Source of the DNA: Rhizobium etli 8C-3
GTDB taxonomy: Bacteria > Pseudomonadota > Alphaproteobacteria > Rhizobiales > Rhizobiaceae
Direction of reading: 5' to 3'
Assembly: GCF_001908375.1 (NCBI RefSeq)
Contig: NZ_CP017241.1
Coordinates: 1,801,001-1,865,000 of the forward strand
Length of the DNA stretch: 64,000 nucleotides
Below the pieces are notes generated by a model that searched no databases, was not told the DNA's origin, and saw only the letters and a program-made list of their open reading frames with translations. Each line of letters begins with the position of its first letter. Position 1 is the first letter of the stretch. Below are positions 24,422 through 34,636 of the stretch, in pieces. Made by a program: the position numbers and the translations under genes.

Positions 24422-25189
24422 TCAATGCAAGATCTGGCTGAGGAAGAGCTTAGTGCGCTCGTGCTGCGGGTTGTCGAAGAATTCGGCGGGCGAATTCTGT
24501 TCGACGATCTGGCCCTGGTCCATGAAGATGACGCGGTTTGCGACCTGACGGGCAAAGCCCATTTCGTGGGTCACGCAGAGCATCGTCATGCCTTCTTCCG
24601 CAAGACCCACCATCGTATCCAGCACTTCCTTGATCATTTCCGGATCGAGCGCCGAGGTCGGCTCGTCGAAAAGCATGATCTTCGGGTTCATGCAGAGCGA
24701 GCGGGCAATCGCCACGCGCTGCTGCTGGCCACCTGAAAGCTGGCCGGGATACTTGTGCGCCTGTTCCGGGATCTTGACGCGCTTGAGGAAGTGCATGGCG
24801 ACCTCTTCGGCTTGCTTTTTTGGCATCTTGCGCACCCAGATCGGCGCCAGCGTGCAGTTTTCAAGGATCGTCAGATGCGGGAACAGATTGAAGTGCTGGA
24901 ACACCATCCCGACTTCGCGGCGCACTTCGTCAATCTTCTTCAGGTCGTTCGTGAGTTCCGTGCCGTCAACGAGGATGTGGCCCTTCTGGTGCTCTTCGAG
25001 ACGGTTGATGCAGCGGATCATCGTCGACTTGCCGGAGCCCGAAGGGCCGGCGATGACGATGCGCTCGCCGCGCATGACCTTGAGATTGATGTCGCGCAGC
25101 ACGTGAAAATCGCCGTACCACTTGTTCATGTTGATGATCTCGACCGCTACATCCGTTGCGGAAACGGTCATTTTCTTGGGTTCAGCCAT
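24422..25189 (-). CDS. aapP: general L-amino-acid ABC transporter ATPase
   Basis: ATP-hydrolysing subunit of the Aap importer, which takes up a broad range of L-amino acids in Rhizobium. 255 residues with Walker [10 protein letters not shown] (48-56), signature LSGGQQQR (151-158), Walker [11 protein letters not shown] (173-182) and the switch histidine in [10 protein letters not shown]. Last gene of aapJQMP, 16 bp after aapM. Confidence 0.96.
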   Translation of the reverse strand: MAEPKKMTVSATDVAVEIINMNKWYGDFHVLRDINLKVMRGERIVIAGPSGSGKSTMIRCINRLEEHQKGHILVDGTELTNDLKKIDEVRREVGMVFQHFNLFPHLTILENCTLAPIWVRKMPKKQAEEVAMHFLKRVKIPEQAHKYPGQLSGGQQQRVAIARSLCMNPKIMLFDEPTSALDPEMIKEVLDTMVGLAEEGMTMLCVTHEMGFARQVANRVIFMDQGQIVEQNSPAEFFDNPQHERTKLFLSQILH

Positions 25190-25205
25190 GTTTATTCCCT
25201 CATTC

Positions 25206-26360
25206 TTATCGTTTGTGGCCGGTGTCGAGGTGGCGTTCCATGAACACGGAATAGCGCGACATGCCGAAGCAGAAGACCCAGAAGACGAAGCCCGCGAATA
25301 CGAGACCCGTCAACGGTGTGACCGAACTTGCCCAATTGGCGTCGGTGAAGTTCAGCCGGACGATACCAAGCAGGTCGAACATGCTGATGATCGAAACGAG
25401 CGATGTATCCTTGAACATGCCGATGAACGTGTTGACGATCCCGGGGATGACCAGCTTGATTGCCTGCGGCAGGACGACGAGCCGCATCTTCTGCCAATAG
25501 CCGAGCCCGAGGGAGTCGGCTCCCTCATACTGGCCCTTCGGGATTGCCTGCAGGCCGCCGCGAATGACTTCTGCCATATAGGCGGAGGCGAAGATCGATA
25601 CGCCGATCACCGCGCGCATCAGCTTGTCGACATTCCAGCCGGTCGGCAGGAAGAGCGGCAGCATGACGCTTGCCATGAAGAGCACCGTGATCAGAGGTAT
25701 TCCGCGGATCACTTCGATGAAAGTGACGCAGACCATCTTCACGACGGGCATTGTCGATCGCCGGCCAAGCGCCAGCACGATACCGAATGGCAGCGAAACC
25801 GCCATGCCGACGAATGACACGACCAGCGTTACGAGCAGACCGCCCCAGAGGGGAGTCTCGACGATCTCGAGGCCGAAGCCGCCATAGAGCATGAAGAACG
25901 AGAAGATCGGCAGCACGGCGAAGAGCAGGATCGCGTTCAGGCCCTTGCGCGGCACAGACGGGATCAGCATCGGCACCAGCAGGAGCACGAAGAGGATTCC
26001 GACGAGCGTCGGACGCCAGCGCTCGTCAAGCGGATAGCGGCCGAAAATGAACTGATCGAACTTCGCACTGACGAAGGCCCAGCAAGCGCCGCTCCAGTTC
26101 TCTGGTTGCACGCCACCCTGGACGGCGGTTGCACAGAAGGTTCGGTCGGTACCGGTCCACACGGCCTGGACGAAGAGCCAGTCGATCATCTGAGGCACGA
26201 CCCAGGCGAGGAGGGCGATCGCGAGCACCGTCAGGACAATGTCCCTCGGCGTTGCAAGCAGGTTGCGTCTGACCCAGGCGAAAGCACCGCGTTCTCCCGG
26301 CGGCGGCGGTTCCGGCGCTAATATCGCCGTTCTGACAAAGGAAGAGTTGGAAACGGACAT
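25206..26360 (-). CDS. aapM: general L-amino-acid ABC transporter permease
   Basis: Inner-membrane permease of 384 residues. It has an N-terminal helix, a long loop with [11 protein letters not shown], then several helices and the EAA-type loop ([20 protein letters not shown]) that contacts AapP. Length and order match AapM. One base separates it from aapQ. Confidence 0.95.
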   Translation of the reverse strand: MSVSNSSFVRTAILAPEPPPPGERGAFAWVRRNLLATPRDIVLTVLAIALLAWVVPQMIDWLFVQAVWTGTDRTFCATAVQGGVQPENWSGACWAFVSAKFDQFIFGRYPLDERWRPTLVGILFVLLLVPMLIPSVPRKGLNAILLFAVLPIFSFFMLYGGFGLEIVETPLWGGLLVTLVVSFVGMAVSLPFGIVLALGRRSTMPVVKMVCVTFIEVIRGIPLITVLFMASVMLPLFLPTGWNVDKLMRAVIGVSIFASAYMAEVIRGGLQAIPKGQYEGADSLGLGYWQKMRLVVLPQAIKLVIPGIVNTFIGMFKDTSLVSIISMFDLLGIVRLNFTDANWASSVTPLTGLVFAGFVFWVFCFGMSRYSVFMERHLDTGHKR

Positions 26361-26361
26361 C

Positions 26362-27564
26362 TTATCTCTCCACCAGTGCCATCTTAGCGTTGAACCAGTT
26401 CATGAACAGCGACGTGAGAATACTGAGACTTAGATAGACGACGATCCAGATCAGCACGACTTCGATAGACTGGCCAGTCTGGTTGAGGGTCGTTCCGCCG
26501 ACGGCGACAAGATCCGCAAAGCCGATCGCAATCGCCAGCGACGAGTTCTTCGTCAGGTTCAGATACTGGCTCGTCAGCGGCGGAATGATGATGCGGAAGG
26601 CCTGGGGCACCACGACAAGGCGGGTGATGGCGGAAGGATGCAGTCCAAGAGCGCCTGCCGCCTCCGATTGTCCTTTGGCTACACCGCGAATGCCGGCGCG
26701 GACGATCTCGGCGATGAAGGCTGCCGTATAGAAGGATAGTGCCAGGAAGAGCGACATGAATTCAGGCCCGACAACCGAGCCGCCCGTCAGATTGAACTTG
26801 CCGGCGACCGGAACGTCGAAGGACATCGGCAGCCCGGCCAGCAGGAAGGCCAAGATCGGTAGGCCGGCGATCAGTGCGATCGAGACCAAGATCGTGTGGA
26901 ACGGCTGGCCCGTCGCGGCCTGGCGCTTGTGGGCCCAGCGCGCGGTTGCGACGGCGGCGATGACGCCGACGACGAAGGCGATCAGAACCGCCCACATGCC
27001 CGGTTCGAAGATCGGCTTCGGAAAGGCGAGACCACGATTGTTCAGGAACATGCTGAACGGCAGATGCACAGAATCGCGCGGCTGCGGCAGAACGGCGAGA
27101 ACGCCGGAATACCAAAAGAAGATGACAAGCAGCGGCGGGATGTTGCGGAACACTTCGACATAGACCGTGCACAGCTTGGCAATGAGCCAGTTGTGCGACA
27201 GGCGTCCGATGCCGATGATGAAGCCGATGATCGTCGCGGTGATGATACCGGTAACGGCGACCAGGAGGGTATTCAGGAAACCGACGACGAGGGCCCGTCC
27301 GTAGGTCGAGTCGCTGGAGTAGGAAATCAACGACTGACCGACCTCGAAGCCGGCGCGACCTCTGAGGAAGGCGAAACCAGAGGCCGTATTGCTGCGTGCG
27401 AGATTCTCCACCGTGTTGTCGACGATCCACCAGACCACTCCAGCGATCACGAGGACGGTGAGAACCTGATAAAAAATACCCCGGTATTTGGGATCATAAA
27501 TTGCGGACCGGAAGGTCCCGCCGGTTTTAGGCAACGGTGTCGTGCCCAGAGCCTCTTGCGTCAT
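26362..27564 (-). CDS. aapQ: general L-amino-acid ABC transporter permease
   Basis: 400-residue permease partner of AapM. The EAA loop reads [21 protein letters not shown] large insertion between transmembrane helices (about 140-260) is characteristic of AapQ. Next to aapM; separated from aapJ by 97 bp that contain a strong hairpin. Confidence 0.95.
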   Translation of the reverse strand: MTQEALGTTPLPKTGGTFRSAIYDPKYRGIFYQVLTVLVIAGVVWWIVDNTVENLARSNTASGFAFLRGRAGFEVGQSLISYSSDSTYGRALVVGFLNTLLVAVTGIITATIIGFIIGIGRLSHNWLIAKLCTVYVEVFRNIPPLLVIFFWYSGVLAVLPQPRDSVHLPFSMFLNNRGLAFPKPIFEPGMWAVLIAFVVGVIAAVATARWAHKRQAATGQPFHTILVSIALIAGLPILAFLLAGLPMSFDVPVAGKFNLTGGSVVGPEFMSLFLALSFYTAAFIAEIVRAGIRGVAKGQSEAAGALGLHPSAITRLVVVPQAFRIIIPPLTSQYLNLTKNSSLAIAIGFADLVAVGGTTLNQTGQSIEVVLIWIVVYLSLSILTSLFMNWFNAKMALVER

Positions 27565-27614
27565 GCCGAGCCAATTCCCCTATGTGCCCGTTCTGGGCTT
27601 TTTTCTTGGACGTG

Positions 27615-27638
27615 GGAAAGGCGGTTTCCCGCCTTTCC
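27615..27638 (-). other. intercistronic GAAA-capped hairpin between aapJ and aapQ
   Basis: GGAAAGGCGG (27615-27624) and CCGCCTTTCC (27629-27638) form a perfect 10-bp stem. Read on the minus strand, the loop is GAAA, a GNRA tetraloop, and no T-run follows. Such a structure just after a binding-protein gene usually protects its mRNA segment from 3' decay and raises its level over the permeases. Confidence 0.7.
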
Positions 27639-27661
27639 GGTATTCTATTCCAGGCCAGCGA

Positions 27662-28687
27662 TCAACGGACCGGGGGCGCGTACTGGATGCCGCCCTTGCT
27701 CCACAGAGCGTTCAGGCCGCGTTCGATCTTGAGCGGGCTGCCTTGACCGATGTTGCGCTCGAAGACTTCGCCGTAATTGCCGACGCCTTTGATCACATTA
27801 TAAGCCCAATCGTTGGTGAGGCCGAGATCGGTACCGATCTTTGTATCGGCTTCGGAACCGAGGAAGCGCTTGATGTCCGGGTTCGGCGAGTTCTTCATCT
27901 CGTCGACATTGGCCTGGGTAATGCCGAAGTCTTCAGCATTGACCAGAGCGAAGGCCGTCCAGGACACGACATCGAACCACTGGTCGTCACCCTGGCGGAC
28001 GGCCGGGCCGAGCGGCTCCTTGGAGATGATCTCCGGAAGGATCATGTGCTCGTCAGGGTTCTTCAGCGTCAGACGCAGAGAATAAAGGCCGGACTGGTCG
28101 GTCGTGTAAACGTCGCAACGACCGGAATCGTATGCGGCGTTGACTTCCTCGAGCTTTTCGAAAACGACCGGGTTGTACTGAAGGTTATTGGCCTTGAAAT
28201 AGTCGGCGAGATTGAGCTCGGTCGTTGTGCCTGCCTGAACGCAGACGGCAGCTCCGGAAAGCTCGAGAGCCGACTTAACGTTCAGTCCCTTGCGAACCAT
28301 GAAGCCCTGACCGTCATAATAGGTGACGGGACGGAAGTTGAAGCCGAGAGCGGTATCTCGGTTGATCGTCCAGGTCGTGTTACGCGACAAGACGTCGACT
28401 TCGCCGGACTGCAGGGCCGGGAAGCGGTCTTTCGCGGAAAGGGGCGTATACTTGACCTTGGTCGGATCGCCGAACACAGCTGAAGCGACCGCCTTGCAGA
28501 AATCGACGTCGAAGCCGGCCCAGTTGCCGGACGCGTCAGGCTGAGCAAAGCCGACGAGGCCGCTGTTGACGCCGCACTGGACGAAACCCTTTGCCTTAAC
28601 GTCTGCGAGAGTTGCTGCCGAGGCAGCCGAGGCGCCAAGTGCGAAAACTGCTGCGCCGACAGCGGCGGACAGGAGCTTAATCTTCAT
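27662..28687 (-). CDS. aapJ: general L-amino-acid-binding periplasmic protein
   Basis: Solute-binding subunit of the Aap system. 341 residues from ATG 28687. Signal peptide MKIKLLSAAVGAAVFALGAS, then DVKAKGFVQCGVNSGLVGFA, DFCKAVASAVFGD and TTWTINRDTALGFNFRPVTY, which are typical SBP family 3 features. Another ATG at 28696 is possible. First gene of the operon, divergent from metC. Confidence 0.96.
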   Translation of the reverse strand: MKIKLLSAAVGAAVFALGASAASAATLADVKAKGFVQCGVNSGLVGFAQPDASGNWAGFDVDFCKAVASAVFGDPTKVKYTPLSAKDRFPALQSGEVDVLSRNTTWTINRDTALGFNFRPVTYYDGQGFMVRKGLNVKSALELSGAAVCVQAGTTTELNLADYFKANNLQYNPVVFEKLEEVNAAYDSGRCDVYTTDQSGLYSLRLTLKNPDEHMILPEIISKEPLGPAVRQGDDQWFDVVSWTAFALVNAEDFGITQANVDEMKNSPNPDIKRFLGSEADTKIGTDLGLTNDWAYNVIKGVGNYGEVFERNIGQGSPLKIERGLNALWSKGGIQYAPPVR

Positions 28688-29053
28688 TTTTCCCAACCTT
28701 TATCTGTTGTCTTATGTTTTTGTGGAGGGGACGGCTGAAGCAAACCATTCGCCCCCCAATTCTCGACACCCTCCCGGCGCGAGCGGTTCTATCACAGTCG
28801 CAAATATCACCACGGTCAAGTGTCGCGGTTCACAATTGCGGCAGAAATTGGCATTTTGGCAAAATGCGCCGCCCTCATAGGCATTTGAGCAAGAAATGGG
28901 CAGCCCTTTGCGGAAAAATCTCGCGTAATCCACTGATATATCTGATAAAGTAAGAAAGGAGGAATTTGGAAGTCTGAGCCCCGGGGTTGACCGTTTTGCG
29001 AGGCGGGTCCAGAAGTGCAGCTTTCATCATTCCGCCAAGGGCCATTCCAGATT
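28688..29053. other. divergent aapJ/metC control region with a 17-bp palindrome
   Basis: 366 bp between two divergent starts, no gene. A perfect palindrome GCATTTTG-G-CAAAATGC lies at 28851-28867, a likely operator. At 28908-28924 a GG-N10-GC arrangement (TGGGCAGCCCTTTGCGG) faces metC and loosely resembles a sigma-54 site. GAAAGGAGG at about 28955 has no start nearby. Confidence 0.45.
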
Positions 29054-30244
29054 ATGAACGACAGAGACAATTTACTGCAGAGCGCGGGCATCAATACGCG
29101 CCTGACGCATATCGGCAACGATCCTTCGGACTACTTCGGTTTCATCAACCCACCGGTCGTCCACGCCTCCACAGTACTTTTTCCCAATGCCGGGACGATG
29201 GAGAGGCGGTCGCAGAAATATACTTACGGCACCCGCGGAACGCCGACGACGGATGCGCTTTGTGATGCGATCAATGTGCTTGAGGGGGCTGCCGGAACGA
29301 TCCTGGTTCCTACGGGCCTTGCCGCCGTTACGGTGCCGTTGCTCGCATTTCTCTCGTCCGGCGATCATGTACTCATCGTCGATTCGGTCTATACGCCGAC
29401 CCGTCATTTCTGCGACACGATGCTGAGGCGCCTCGGCATCGAGGTCGAATACTACGACCCGGCGGTCGGCGCCGGCGTCGAGCAGCTCTTCAAGCCAAAC
29501 ACGAAGCTAGTGCACACCGAGGCTCCAGGGTCGAATACTTTTGAAATGCAGGACATTCCGGCAATTGCCGCGATCGCCCACAAGCATGGTGCAGTCGTTG
29601 CAATGGACAATACCTGGGCGACGCCGGTCTTTTTCCGGCCGCTTGACTTCGGCGTCGATATTTCGATCCATGCCGCGACGAAATATCCCTCCGGCCACTC
29701 CGACATCCTGATGGGCACGGTTTCGGCCAATGCCAGGCATTGGGAGCAACTGAAGGAAGCCAATATCACGCTCGGCATTTGCGGCGCGCCAGACGACGCC
29801 TACCAGATCCTGCGCGGCCTGCGCACCATGGGTGTACGGCTTGAGCGGCACTATGAAAGCGCGCTGACGATCGCCAAATGGCTCGAGGGCAGGGAGGAGG
29901 TCGCGCGGGTCCTGCATCCGGCTCTGCCCAGCTTCCCGTCGCACGAACTCTGGAAGCGTGATTTCAAGGGAGCGAGCGGCATCTTCTCCTTCGTGCTCGC
30001 TGCCGATGCGCCGGAGAAATTCAAGGCGAAGGCGCACGCCTTCCTCGACGCCCTGCAGATCTTCGGTCTGGGTTATTCCTGGGGCGGGTTCGAGAGTCTT
30101 GCAGTCCACGTCAATCTCAATGATCGCCGAATCCGCAAGGCGCCCCAGGAAGGGCCTGTCGTCCGGCTTCAGATCGGTCTTGAAGACGTGGCAGACATCA
30201 AGGCCGATATTGAACGCGGTCTTGCTGCCGCCAATGCCGTCTGA
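29054..30244 (+). CDS. metC: cystathionine beta-lyase
   Basis: PLP enzyme that cleaves cystathionine to homocysteine in methionine synthesis. 396 residues from ATG 29054 (MNDRDNLLQSAGINTRLTHI). Cys/Met-metabolism family features: YTYGTRGTPTTDAL, DNTWATPVFFRPLDFGVDIS and the PLP lysine in HAATKYPSGHSD. Its stop abuts that of the convergent monooxygenase. Confidence 0.94.
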   Translation: MNDRDNLLQSAGINTRLTHIGNDPSDYFGFINPPVVHASTVLFPNAGTMERRSQKYTYGTRGTPTTDALCDAINVLEGAAGTILVPTGLAAVTVPLLAFLSSGDHVLIVDSVYTPTRHFCDTMLRRLGIEVEYYDPAVGAGVEQLFKPNTKLVHTEAPGSNTFEMQDIPAIAAIAHKHGAVVAMDNTWATPVFFRPLDFGVDISIHAATKYPSGHSDILMGTVSANARHWEQLKEANITLGICGAPDDAYQILRGLRTMGVRLERHYESALTIAKWLEGREEVARVLHPALPSFPSHELWKRDFKGASGIFSFVLAADAPEKFKAKAHAFLDALQIFGLGYSWGGFESLAVHVNLNDRRIRKAPQEGPVVRLQIGLEDVADIKADIERGLAAANAV

Positions 30245-31393
30245 TCAGTCGATCGGACGGTAGCCGTAGATCCAGTCGAGATCCGAAGCGAGCCTTTGCG
30301 GCGCCTTTAGCGAAAGCACGATATCGCGGCCGATACGGACCGGACCGCGAGCATGATAAGCCAAGCGATTGAAGGCGCCGCGCTTGCGAATTCTCGCGAC
30401 GCGGGGCGCACGCTGTTGTTCGAAGTGAAGCAGGGCTTCCTTCACAGGATGGGCTGCAAGCAGCGCTGCGAGCTCATAGGCATCTTCGATTGCCATCGCC
30501 GCGCCCTGGGCCGCAAAGGGCGTCATGGCGTGAGCTGCGTCGCCGATAAGGACGGTGTCACTTCCATTTTGCCACTTGCCCTCCGTCGCTTCGTAGAGCG
30601 GCCAGAAGGTAATCCGGGCCTCACCGATCAGCGATTTGATATCGGCACTCCATCCGGAAAAGCGCGATATAAGCTGCCTCAATTGTTGATCCGTCGGCTC
30701 GTTGCCCCACTCCTGCGGCGCAGCGTTGCCGGCCGTGATGGCGACGAGATTGAGGCTATCTGCCTCCTTCAGCGGATAGCAGACGAGATGTGCCGACGGC
30801 CCGAGGAATGCCGAGACATTGGCGTGGTCAAGGAATGCCGGCGCATACTTTCCGGCAATCGTGAAGCGATAGGCAATGTAGCCGGAAAAATGCGGCGACG
30901 GACCACCGTTGATCGACTGCCGCAGCTTCGACCAGACGCCGTCAGCGCCGATGGTCACGTCCGGCTGGCGGGTGGTTTGAGGAAGCGCGCCCGGGGTGAT
31001 CTTTCGGCCGAGATGGATCGCGCAAAGAGGCTCTGCCGCGACAGCCGCAAGCAGCGCGCCTTGCAGCGTCGCGCGGTGCAGGACGCCGTAGGGAGCTCCC
31101 CAGCGGATGCGCGCGAAGTCGCCTGCCGGAACGGCTGCAAGTAGCTGAAGCGTAACGCCGGAGAAAAGGCGAATGAACTGCGGCTCGAGCCAGACTTTTT
31201 CGATGTTTTCCAGGACACCGAGTTTGGAGAGGATGCGCGAGGCATTCGGCGAGATTTGCAGGCCGGCGCCGACCTCAGCAAGCACGGATGCCTGCTCGAA
31301 AATATCTGAACTGATGCCGCGTCTAGCCAGCGCCAGAGCCGCCGTAAGGCCCGCAGTTCCGGCGCCGATGATGGCGGCGTGTGCGATCGGCAT
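30245..31393 (-). CDS. FAD-dependent monooxygenase (salicylate hydroxylase-like)
   Basis: 382 residues from ATG 31393. N-terminal FAD motif AAIIGAGTAGLTAALALARRG, DG motif GADGVWSKLR mid-protein, and C-terminal VLIGDAAHAMTPFAAQGAAM. This order defines class A aromatic hydroxylases. The substrate is uncertain (salicylate- or 3-hydroxybenzoate-like); no aromatic pathway genes are adjacent. The longer in-frame extension upstream crosses the zinc-finger gene and is rejected. It lies 23 bp downstream of that gene. Confidence 0.88.
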   Translation of the reverse strand: MPIAHAAIIGAGTAGLTAALALARRGISSDIFEQASVLAEVGAGLQISPNASRILSKLGVLENIEKVWLEPQFIRLFSGVTLQLLAAVPAGDFARIRWGAPYGVLHRATLQGALLAAVAAEPLCAIHLGRKITPGALPQTTRQPDVTIGADGVWSKLRQSINGGPSPHFSGYIAYRFTIAGKYAPAFLDHANVSAFLGPSAHLVCYPLKEADSLNLVAITAGNAAPQEWGNEPTDQQLRQLISRFSGWSADIKSLIGEARITFWPLYEATEGKWQNGSDTVLIGDAAHAMTPFAAQGAAMAIEDAYELAALLAAHPVKEALLHFEQQRAPRVARIRKRGAFNRLAYHARGPVRIGRDIVLSLKAPQRLASDLDWIYGYRPID

Positions 31394-31416
31394 CTGATGT
31401 CCGATCTTGAGTATAT

Positions 31417-31662
31417 TCAGGCAGCCTTGACATGGAAGACGCAACCGGCCGGGTTCGTCTGGCTCGGCTTCAGTGCGCCATTGAAGCGATAGAGTGTCGA
31501 GCAGTATGAGCAGACCTTCTCGTTGTCGTCGCCCATGTCGATGAAGATATGCGGATGGTCGAAGGGCACGGATGCGCCGGTGCACATGAACTCCTTCACG
31601 CCGACTTCGATCACGCGGTGTCCGCCGTCGTTCTGGAAGTGGGGAATGTTGTGGCCGGCCAT
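31417..31662 (-). CDS. NDUFS6-like zinc-finger protein (zf-CHCC)
   Basis: 81 residues from ATG 31662 (MAGHNIPHFQNDGGHRVIEV). The ligands are C in EFMCTGASVPFDHPHIFIDM, H in the same segment, and C-S-Y-C in KVCSYCSTLYRF, the CHCC pattern of the mitochondrial complex I 13-kDa subunit and its alphaproteobacterial homologues. It probably assists NADH dehydrogenase assembly. Confidence 0.88.
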   Translation of the reverse strand: MAGHNIPHFQNDGGHRVIEVGVKEFMCTGASVPFDHPHIFIDMGDDNEKVCSYCSTLYRFNGALKPSQTNPAGCVFHVKAA

Positions 31663-31821
31663 GTCTGTCTCCGAATGCTTTGAGATGTGCGCGGGGACAT
31701 TATAGTCCTCCGCCTCAAATGTGTAGAGCCAAAGCGCCGCATGGCACATGGTTTTTTGGCGCAGCGAGGGTTCACCTCCGCTGCCCGATAAAATATGGTC
31801 CGGCCAAAAAGGGACGGCACT

Positions 31822-32607
31822 ATGAATCTGAATACGCCCGCATTCTCCAGTTTCAGCCACGGCGGTCTGAAACTCGTTTATTTCGACGAAGGAGATCCCA
31901 ACGGCCCACCGGTGCTGCTCATTCATGGTTTTGCTTCGACCGCCAACGTCAACTGGGTGCATCCCGGCTGGGTGAAGACGCTGGGCGATGCAGGCTATCG
32001 GGTGATCGCGATGGATAATCGCGGCCATGGAGCAAGCGACAAACCCCACGATGCCGAAGCCTACAGGCCGTGGATCATGGCGGAAGATGCCGTGGCGCTA
32101 CTCGATCATCTAGGCATTTCGGAAGCCAATATCATGGGCTACTCGATGGGCGCGCGGATTTCGGTTTTCACGGCGCTTGCTCATCCGCATCGCGTGCGTT
32201 CGTTGGTGCTAGGTGGCCTTGGTATCGGGATGACGGACGGCGTCGGCGATTGGGATCCGATCGCCGATGCGCTGCTGGCGCCCTCGCTGGACGGCGTCAC
32301 GCATGCCCGAGGGCGCATGTTTCGCGCCTTTGCCGAGCAGACCAGGAGCGACCGGCAGGCGCTCGCTTCCTGTATCCGGGGATCGCGCGATCTCGTCGCG
32401 CGGACCGACATGGGCCGGATCGATGCGCCCACTTTGATCGGCGTTGGAACAAAGGACGATATTGCAGGTTCGGCAGAGGAGTTGGCGGGGTTGATGCCGC
32501 ATGCCCAGGCGCTGGACATTCCGGGTCGTGACCATATGTTGGCGGTGGGAGACAAGGTATTCAAGAAGGCGGTTCTAGAGTTCTACAAGAGAGTCTCTGG
32601 CTGGTGA
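31822..32607 (+). CDS. alpha/beta-fold hydrolase
   Basis: 261 residues from ATG 31822. The oxyanion motif is LLIHGFAS, then VIAMDNRGHGASDKP, the nucleophile elbow NIMGYSMGARIS, the acid probably in GVGTKDDIAG, and the catalytic histidine in IPGRDHML. A complete triad is visible. The substrate is unknown; there is no pathway partner nearby. Confidence 0.88.
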   Translation: MNLNTPAFSSFSHGGLKLVYFDEGDPNGPPVLLIHGFASTANVNWVHPGWVKTLGDAGYRVIAMDNRGHGASDKPHDAEAYRPWIMAEDAVALLDHLGISEANIMGYSMGARISVFTALAHPHRVRSLVLGGLGIGMTDGVGDWDPIADALLAPSLDGVTHARGRMFRAFAEQTRSDRQALASCIRGSRDLVARTDMGRIDAPTLIGVGTKDDIAGSAEELAGLMPHAQALDIPGRDHMLAVGDKVFKKAVLEFYKRVSGW

Positions 32608-32732
32608 CAGCCTTCTCGCAGTGTCGTGATTACCGGAAAATCATCCTAATAAAGCATAGGACCAGCACCCATTTATGTTCTGGGCATTATGCCTTATATA
32701 ATGTCGTTCCGACGGAAACGAGGAGACCTGGA

Positions 32733-33566
32733 ATGGTCGCGAAGACTGACGTTCGTTCTTTTGAGTCATCAAACCCGCTGAAGGTCATGGATCCGATCTG
32801 GGACAGCCTGCGTGAAGAAGCGCGTGTCGCTGCCGAGAAGGATCCGGTGCTGGCGGCTTTCCTTTATTCGACGGTGATCAACCACCGTTCGCTGGAAGAA
32901 TGCGTCATCCATCGTATCTGCGAACGCCTCGACCATCCCGACATACAGGCGACGCTGCTTCGCCAGGTCTTCGACGGAATGCTCGAAGACTGGCCCGAAT
33001 GGAGCGATATCCTGCGCGTCGATATTCAGGCCGTCTACGACCGAGACCCCGCATGCCTGCGCTTCATGGAGGCGGTGCTGTATTTCAAGGGATTTCATGC
33101 GCTGCAGACACATCGCCTGGCCCACTGGCTGCTCAATCACGGGCGCCGGGATCTGGCCCTTTATCTTCAGAGCCGGTCGTCCAGCGTCTTCCAGACGGAC
33201 ATCAATCCGGCAGCGCGCATCGGCCGGGGAATATTCCTCGATCACGCCACCGGCCTCGTCGTCGGCGAAACGGCGGTGATCGGCGACAACGTCTCCATCC
33301 TGCATGGCGTCACGCTTGGCGGCACGGGCAAGGAGGGTGCTGACCGTCATCCGAAGATCGGCAGCGGTGTGCTTATCGGTGCGGGCGCGAAAATTCTCGG
33401 CAATATCCAGATCGGCTATTGCTCGCGTGTGGCGGCCGGCTCGGTCGTTCTAAAGGCCGTCCCGCCGAAGACGACGGTTGCAGGAGTGCCGGCGAAGGTG
33501 GTCGGGGAGGCGGGGTGTTCGGAACCGTCGCGCATCATGGACCAGGTGATTGGCGCCGATATCTGA
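32733..33566 (+). CDS. cysE: serine O-acetyltransferase
   Basis: Makes O-acetylserine for cysteine synthesis. 277 residues from ATG 32733, preceded by AGGAG. N-terminal helical SATase domain (DPIWDSLREEA), then left-handed beta-helix hexapeptides with DINPAARIGRGIFLDHATG, GETAVIGDNVSILHGVTLGG and the C-terminal cap. The catalytic HGVTLGG His and DHATG are present. The C-terminus lacks an obvious final Ile-rich cysteine-synthase hook but ends GADI. Confidence 0.94.
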   Translation: MVAKTDVRSFESSNPLKVMDPIWDSLREEARVAAEKDPVLAAFLYSTVINHRSLEECVIHRICERLDHPDIQATLLRQVFDGMLEDWPEWSDILRVDIQAVYDRDPACLRFMEAVLYFKGFHALQTHRLAHWLLNHGRRDLALYLQSRSSSVFQTDINPAARIGRGIFLDHATGLVVGETAVIGDNVSILHGVTLGGTGKEGADRHPKIGSGVLIGAGAKILGNIQIGYCSRVAAGSVVLKAVPPKTTVAGVPAKVVGEAGCSEPSRIMDQVIGADI

Positions 33567-33702
33567 CCCGGTTATATTTGTCAGAACGTAAGAGCTGGCG
33601 AAGTCCTGAGGGGAAAGCCGCGGTGGATATGCCGCGGCAACCTTTACAGCCCCGCTTTTCCTGTGCAAGAAGCGGCCAATGAAGACCGCTAGGAGACCCA
33701 GT

Positions 33703-33906
33703 GTGAAGCCTGAAGAACTCAAGAAGCTCGACGCTTATTTCAAGAAGACGCTCAATCCGCAGATCGTCGTCAAGGCGCGCCCGCGCAAGGATGATTCTGC
33801 GGAAGTTTATCTCGGCGAAGAGTTCTTGGGTGTCGTTTATGTCGATGACGAAGATGGCGACCGTTCCTACAACTTTTCGATGGCGATCCTCGACGTCGAT
33901 CTCTGA
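33703..33906 (+). CDS. DUF3126 protein
   Basis: 67 residues from GTG 33703, with AGGAGA eight bases upstream; an ATG at 33679 would add eight residues. The core KARPRKDDSAEVYLGEEFLG and YNFSMAILDVDL match DUF3126, a small conserved alphaproteobacterial family of unknown function. It follows cysE by 136 bp and may share its transcript. Confidence 0.85.
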   Translation: MKPEELKKLDAYFKKTLNPQIVVKARPRKDDSAEVYLGEEFLGVVYVDDEDGDRSYNFSMAILDVDL

Positions 33907-34068
33907 TGATCCTATGGCGGGCCGCACCTTGCGGCTTGCCTTGCCGCACGCGCATCGCTCGTCATCAGCCTGCCCGGCAACTATCTCGTCGTTCCGCGCT
34001 GGATGAGTTCGTCCTCCGCCCCATTTTAGTTTCTGCGAATGCAACCGAACTAAACTGGAGGATAAGAC

Positions 34069-34482
34069 GTGGGTATTTTCGATAAAATCAAGAACGCGAT
34101 TTTCGGCGGCCAAGCGCAGGCAGCACCGGTGACCGAGGCGGCGGCAGCGCCGAAAACGGTGCCTGGGCAGACGGCGGCCGCGCCATCGGCAGCACCATCC
34201 GTAACTCCAAAGACCGCGCCGGCGACCGTCGATATCGTTCCGATTCTCGATGCTGCCGTCAAACAGAGCGGACAGAAGCTGGATTGGCGGCGCTCGATCG
34301 TCGATCTGATGAAGGCGGTCGGCATGGATGCGAGCCTTTCCGAGCGCAAGGAACTCGCTGCGGAACTCGGTTATTCGGGAGATACAGGCGATTCCGCCAA
34401 AATGAACATGTTCCTTCACAAGGCGCTCATGAAGAAGCTGTCTGAAAATGGCGGCAAGGTTCCCGCGGATCTGATGGATTGA
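34069..34482 (+). CDS. DUF3597 protein
   Basis: 137 residues from GTG 34069. N-terminal MGIFDKIKNAIFG, an Ala/Pro linker, then the DUF3597 core LDWRRSIVDLMKAVGMD and ERKELAAELGYSGDTGDSA. The shape resembles a LysM-free, single helical domain. Function unknown. Confidence 0.85.
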   Translation: MGIFDKIKNAIFGGQAQAAPVTEAAAAPKTVPGQTAAAPSAAPSVTPKTAPATVDIVPILDAAVKQSGQKLDWRRSIVDLMKAVGMDASLSERKELAAELGYSGDTGDSAKMNMFLHKALMKKLSENGGKVPADLMD

Positions 34483-34636
34483 GGCGACCTCCGCCACCTT
34501 CAAGATCGTGGCTTCGCGAGTTTTTCGATGAAGCCTAAAGTTGTGGGCCCCTGATATATGTTTTGAAAATCAACTGGTGACGCACGTCGCTCTTTTCAGA
34601 GGGCGCTTTAGAAAAGCATCATGCAATCAAAGGTAG

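Noticed and set aside
28880..29053. SAM-II riboswitch upstream of metC
   Set aside because: I looked for the SAM-II pseudoknot pattern before the start and did not find it.
31394..31585. N-terminal extension of the FAD monooxygenase
   Set aside because: It overlaps the NDUFS6-like gene in another frame; the FAD-binding motif begins right after ATG 31393.
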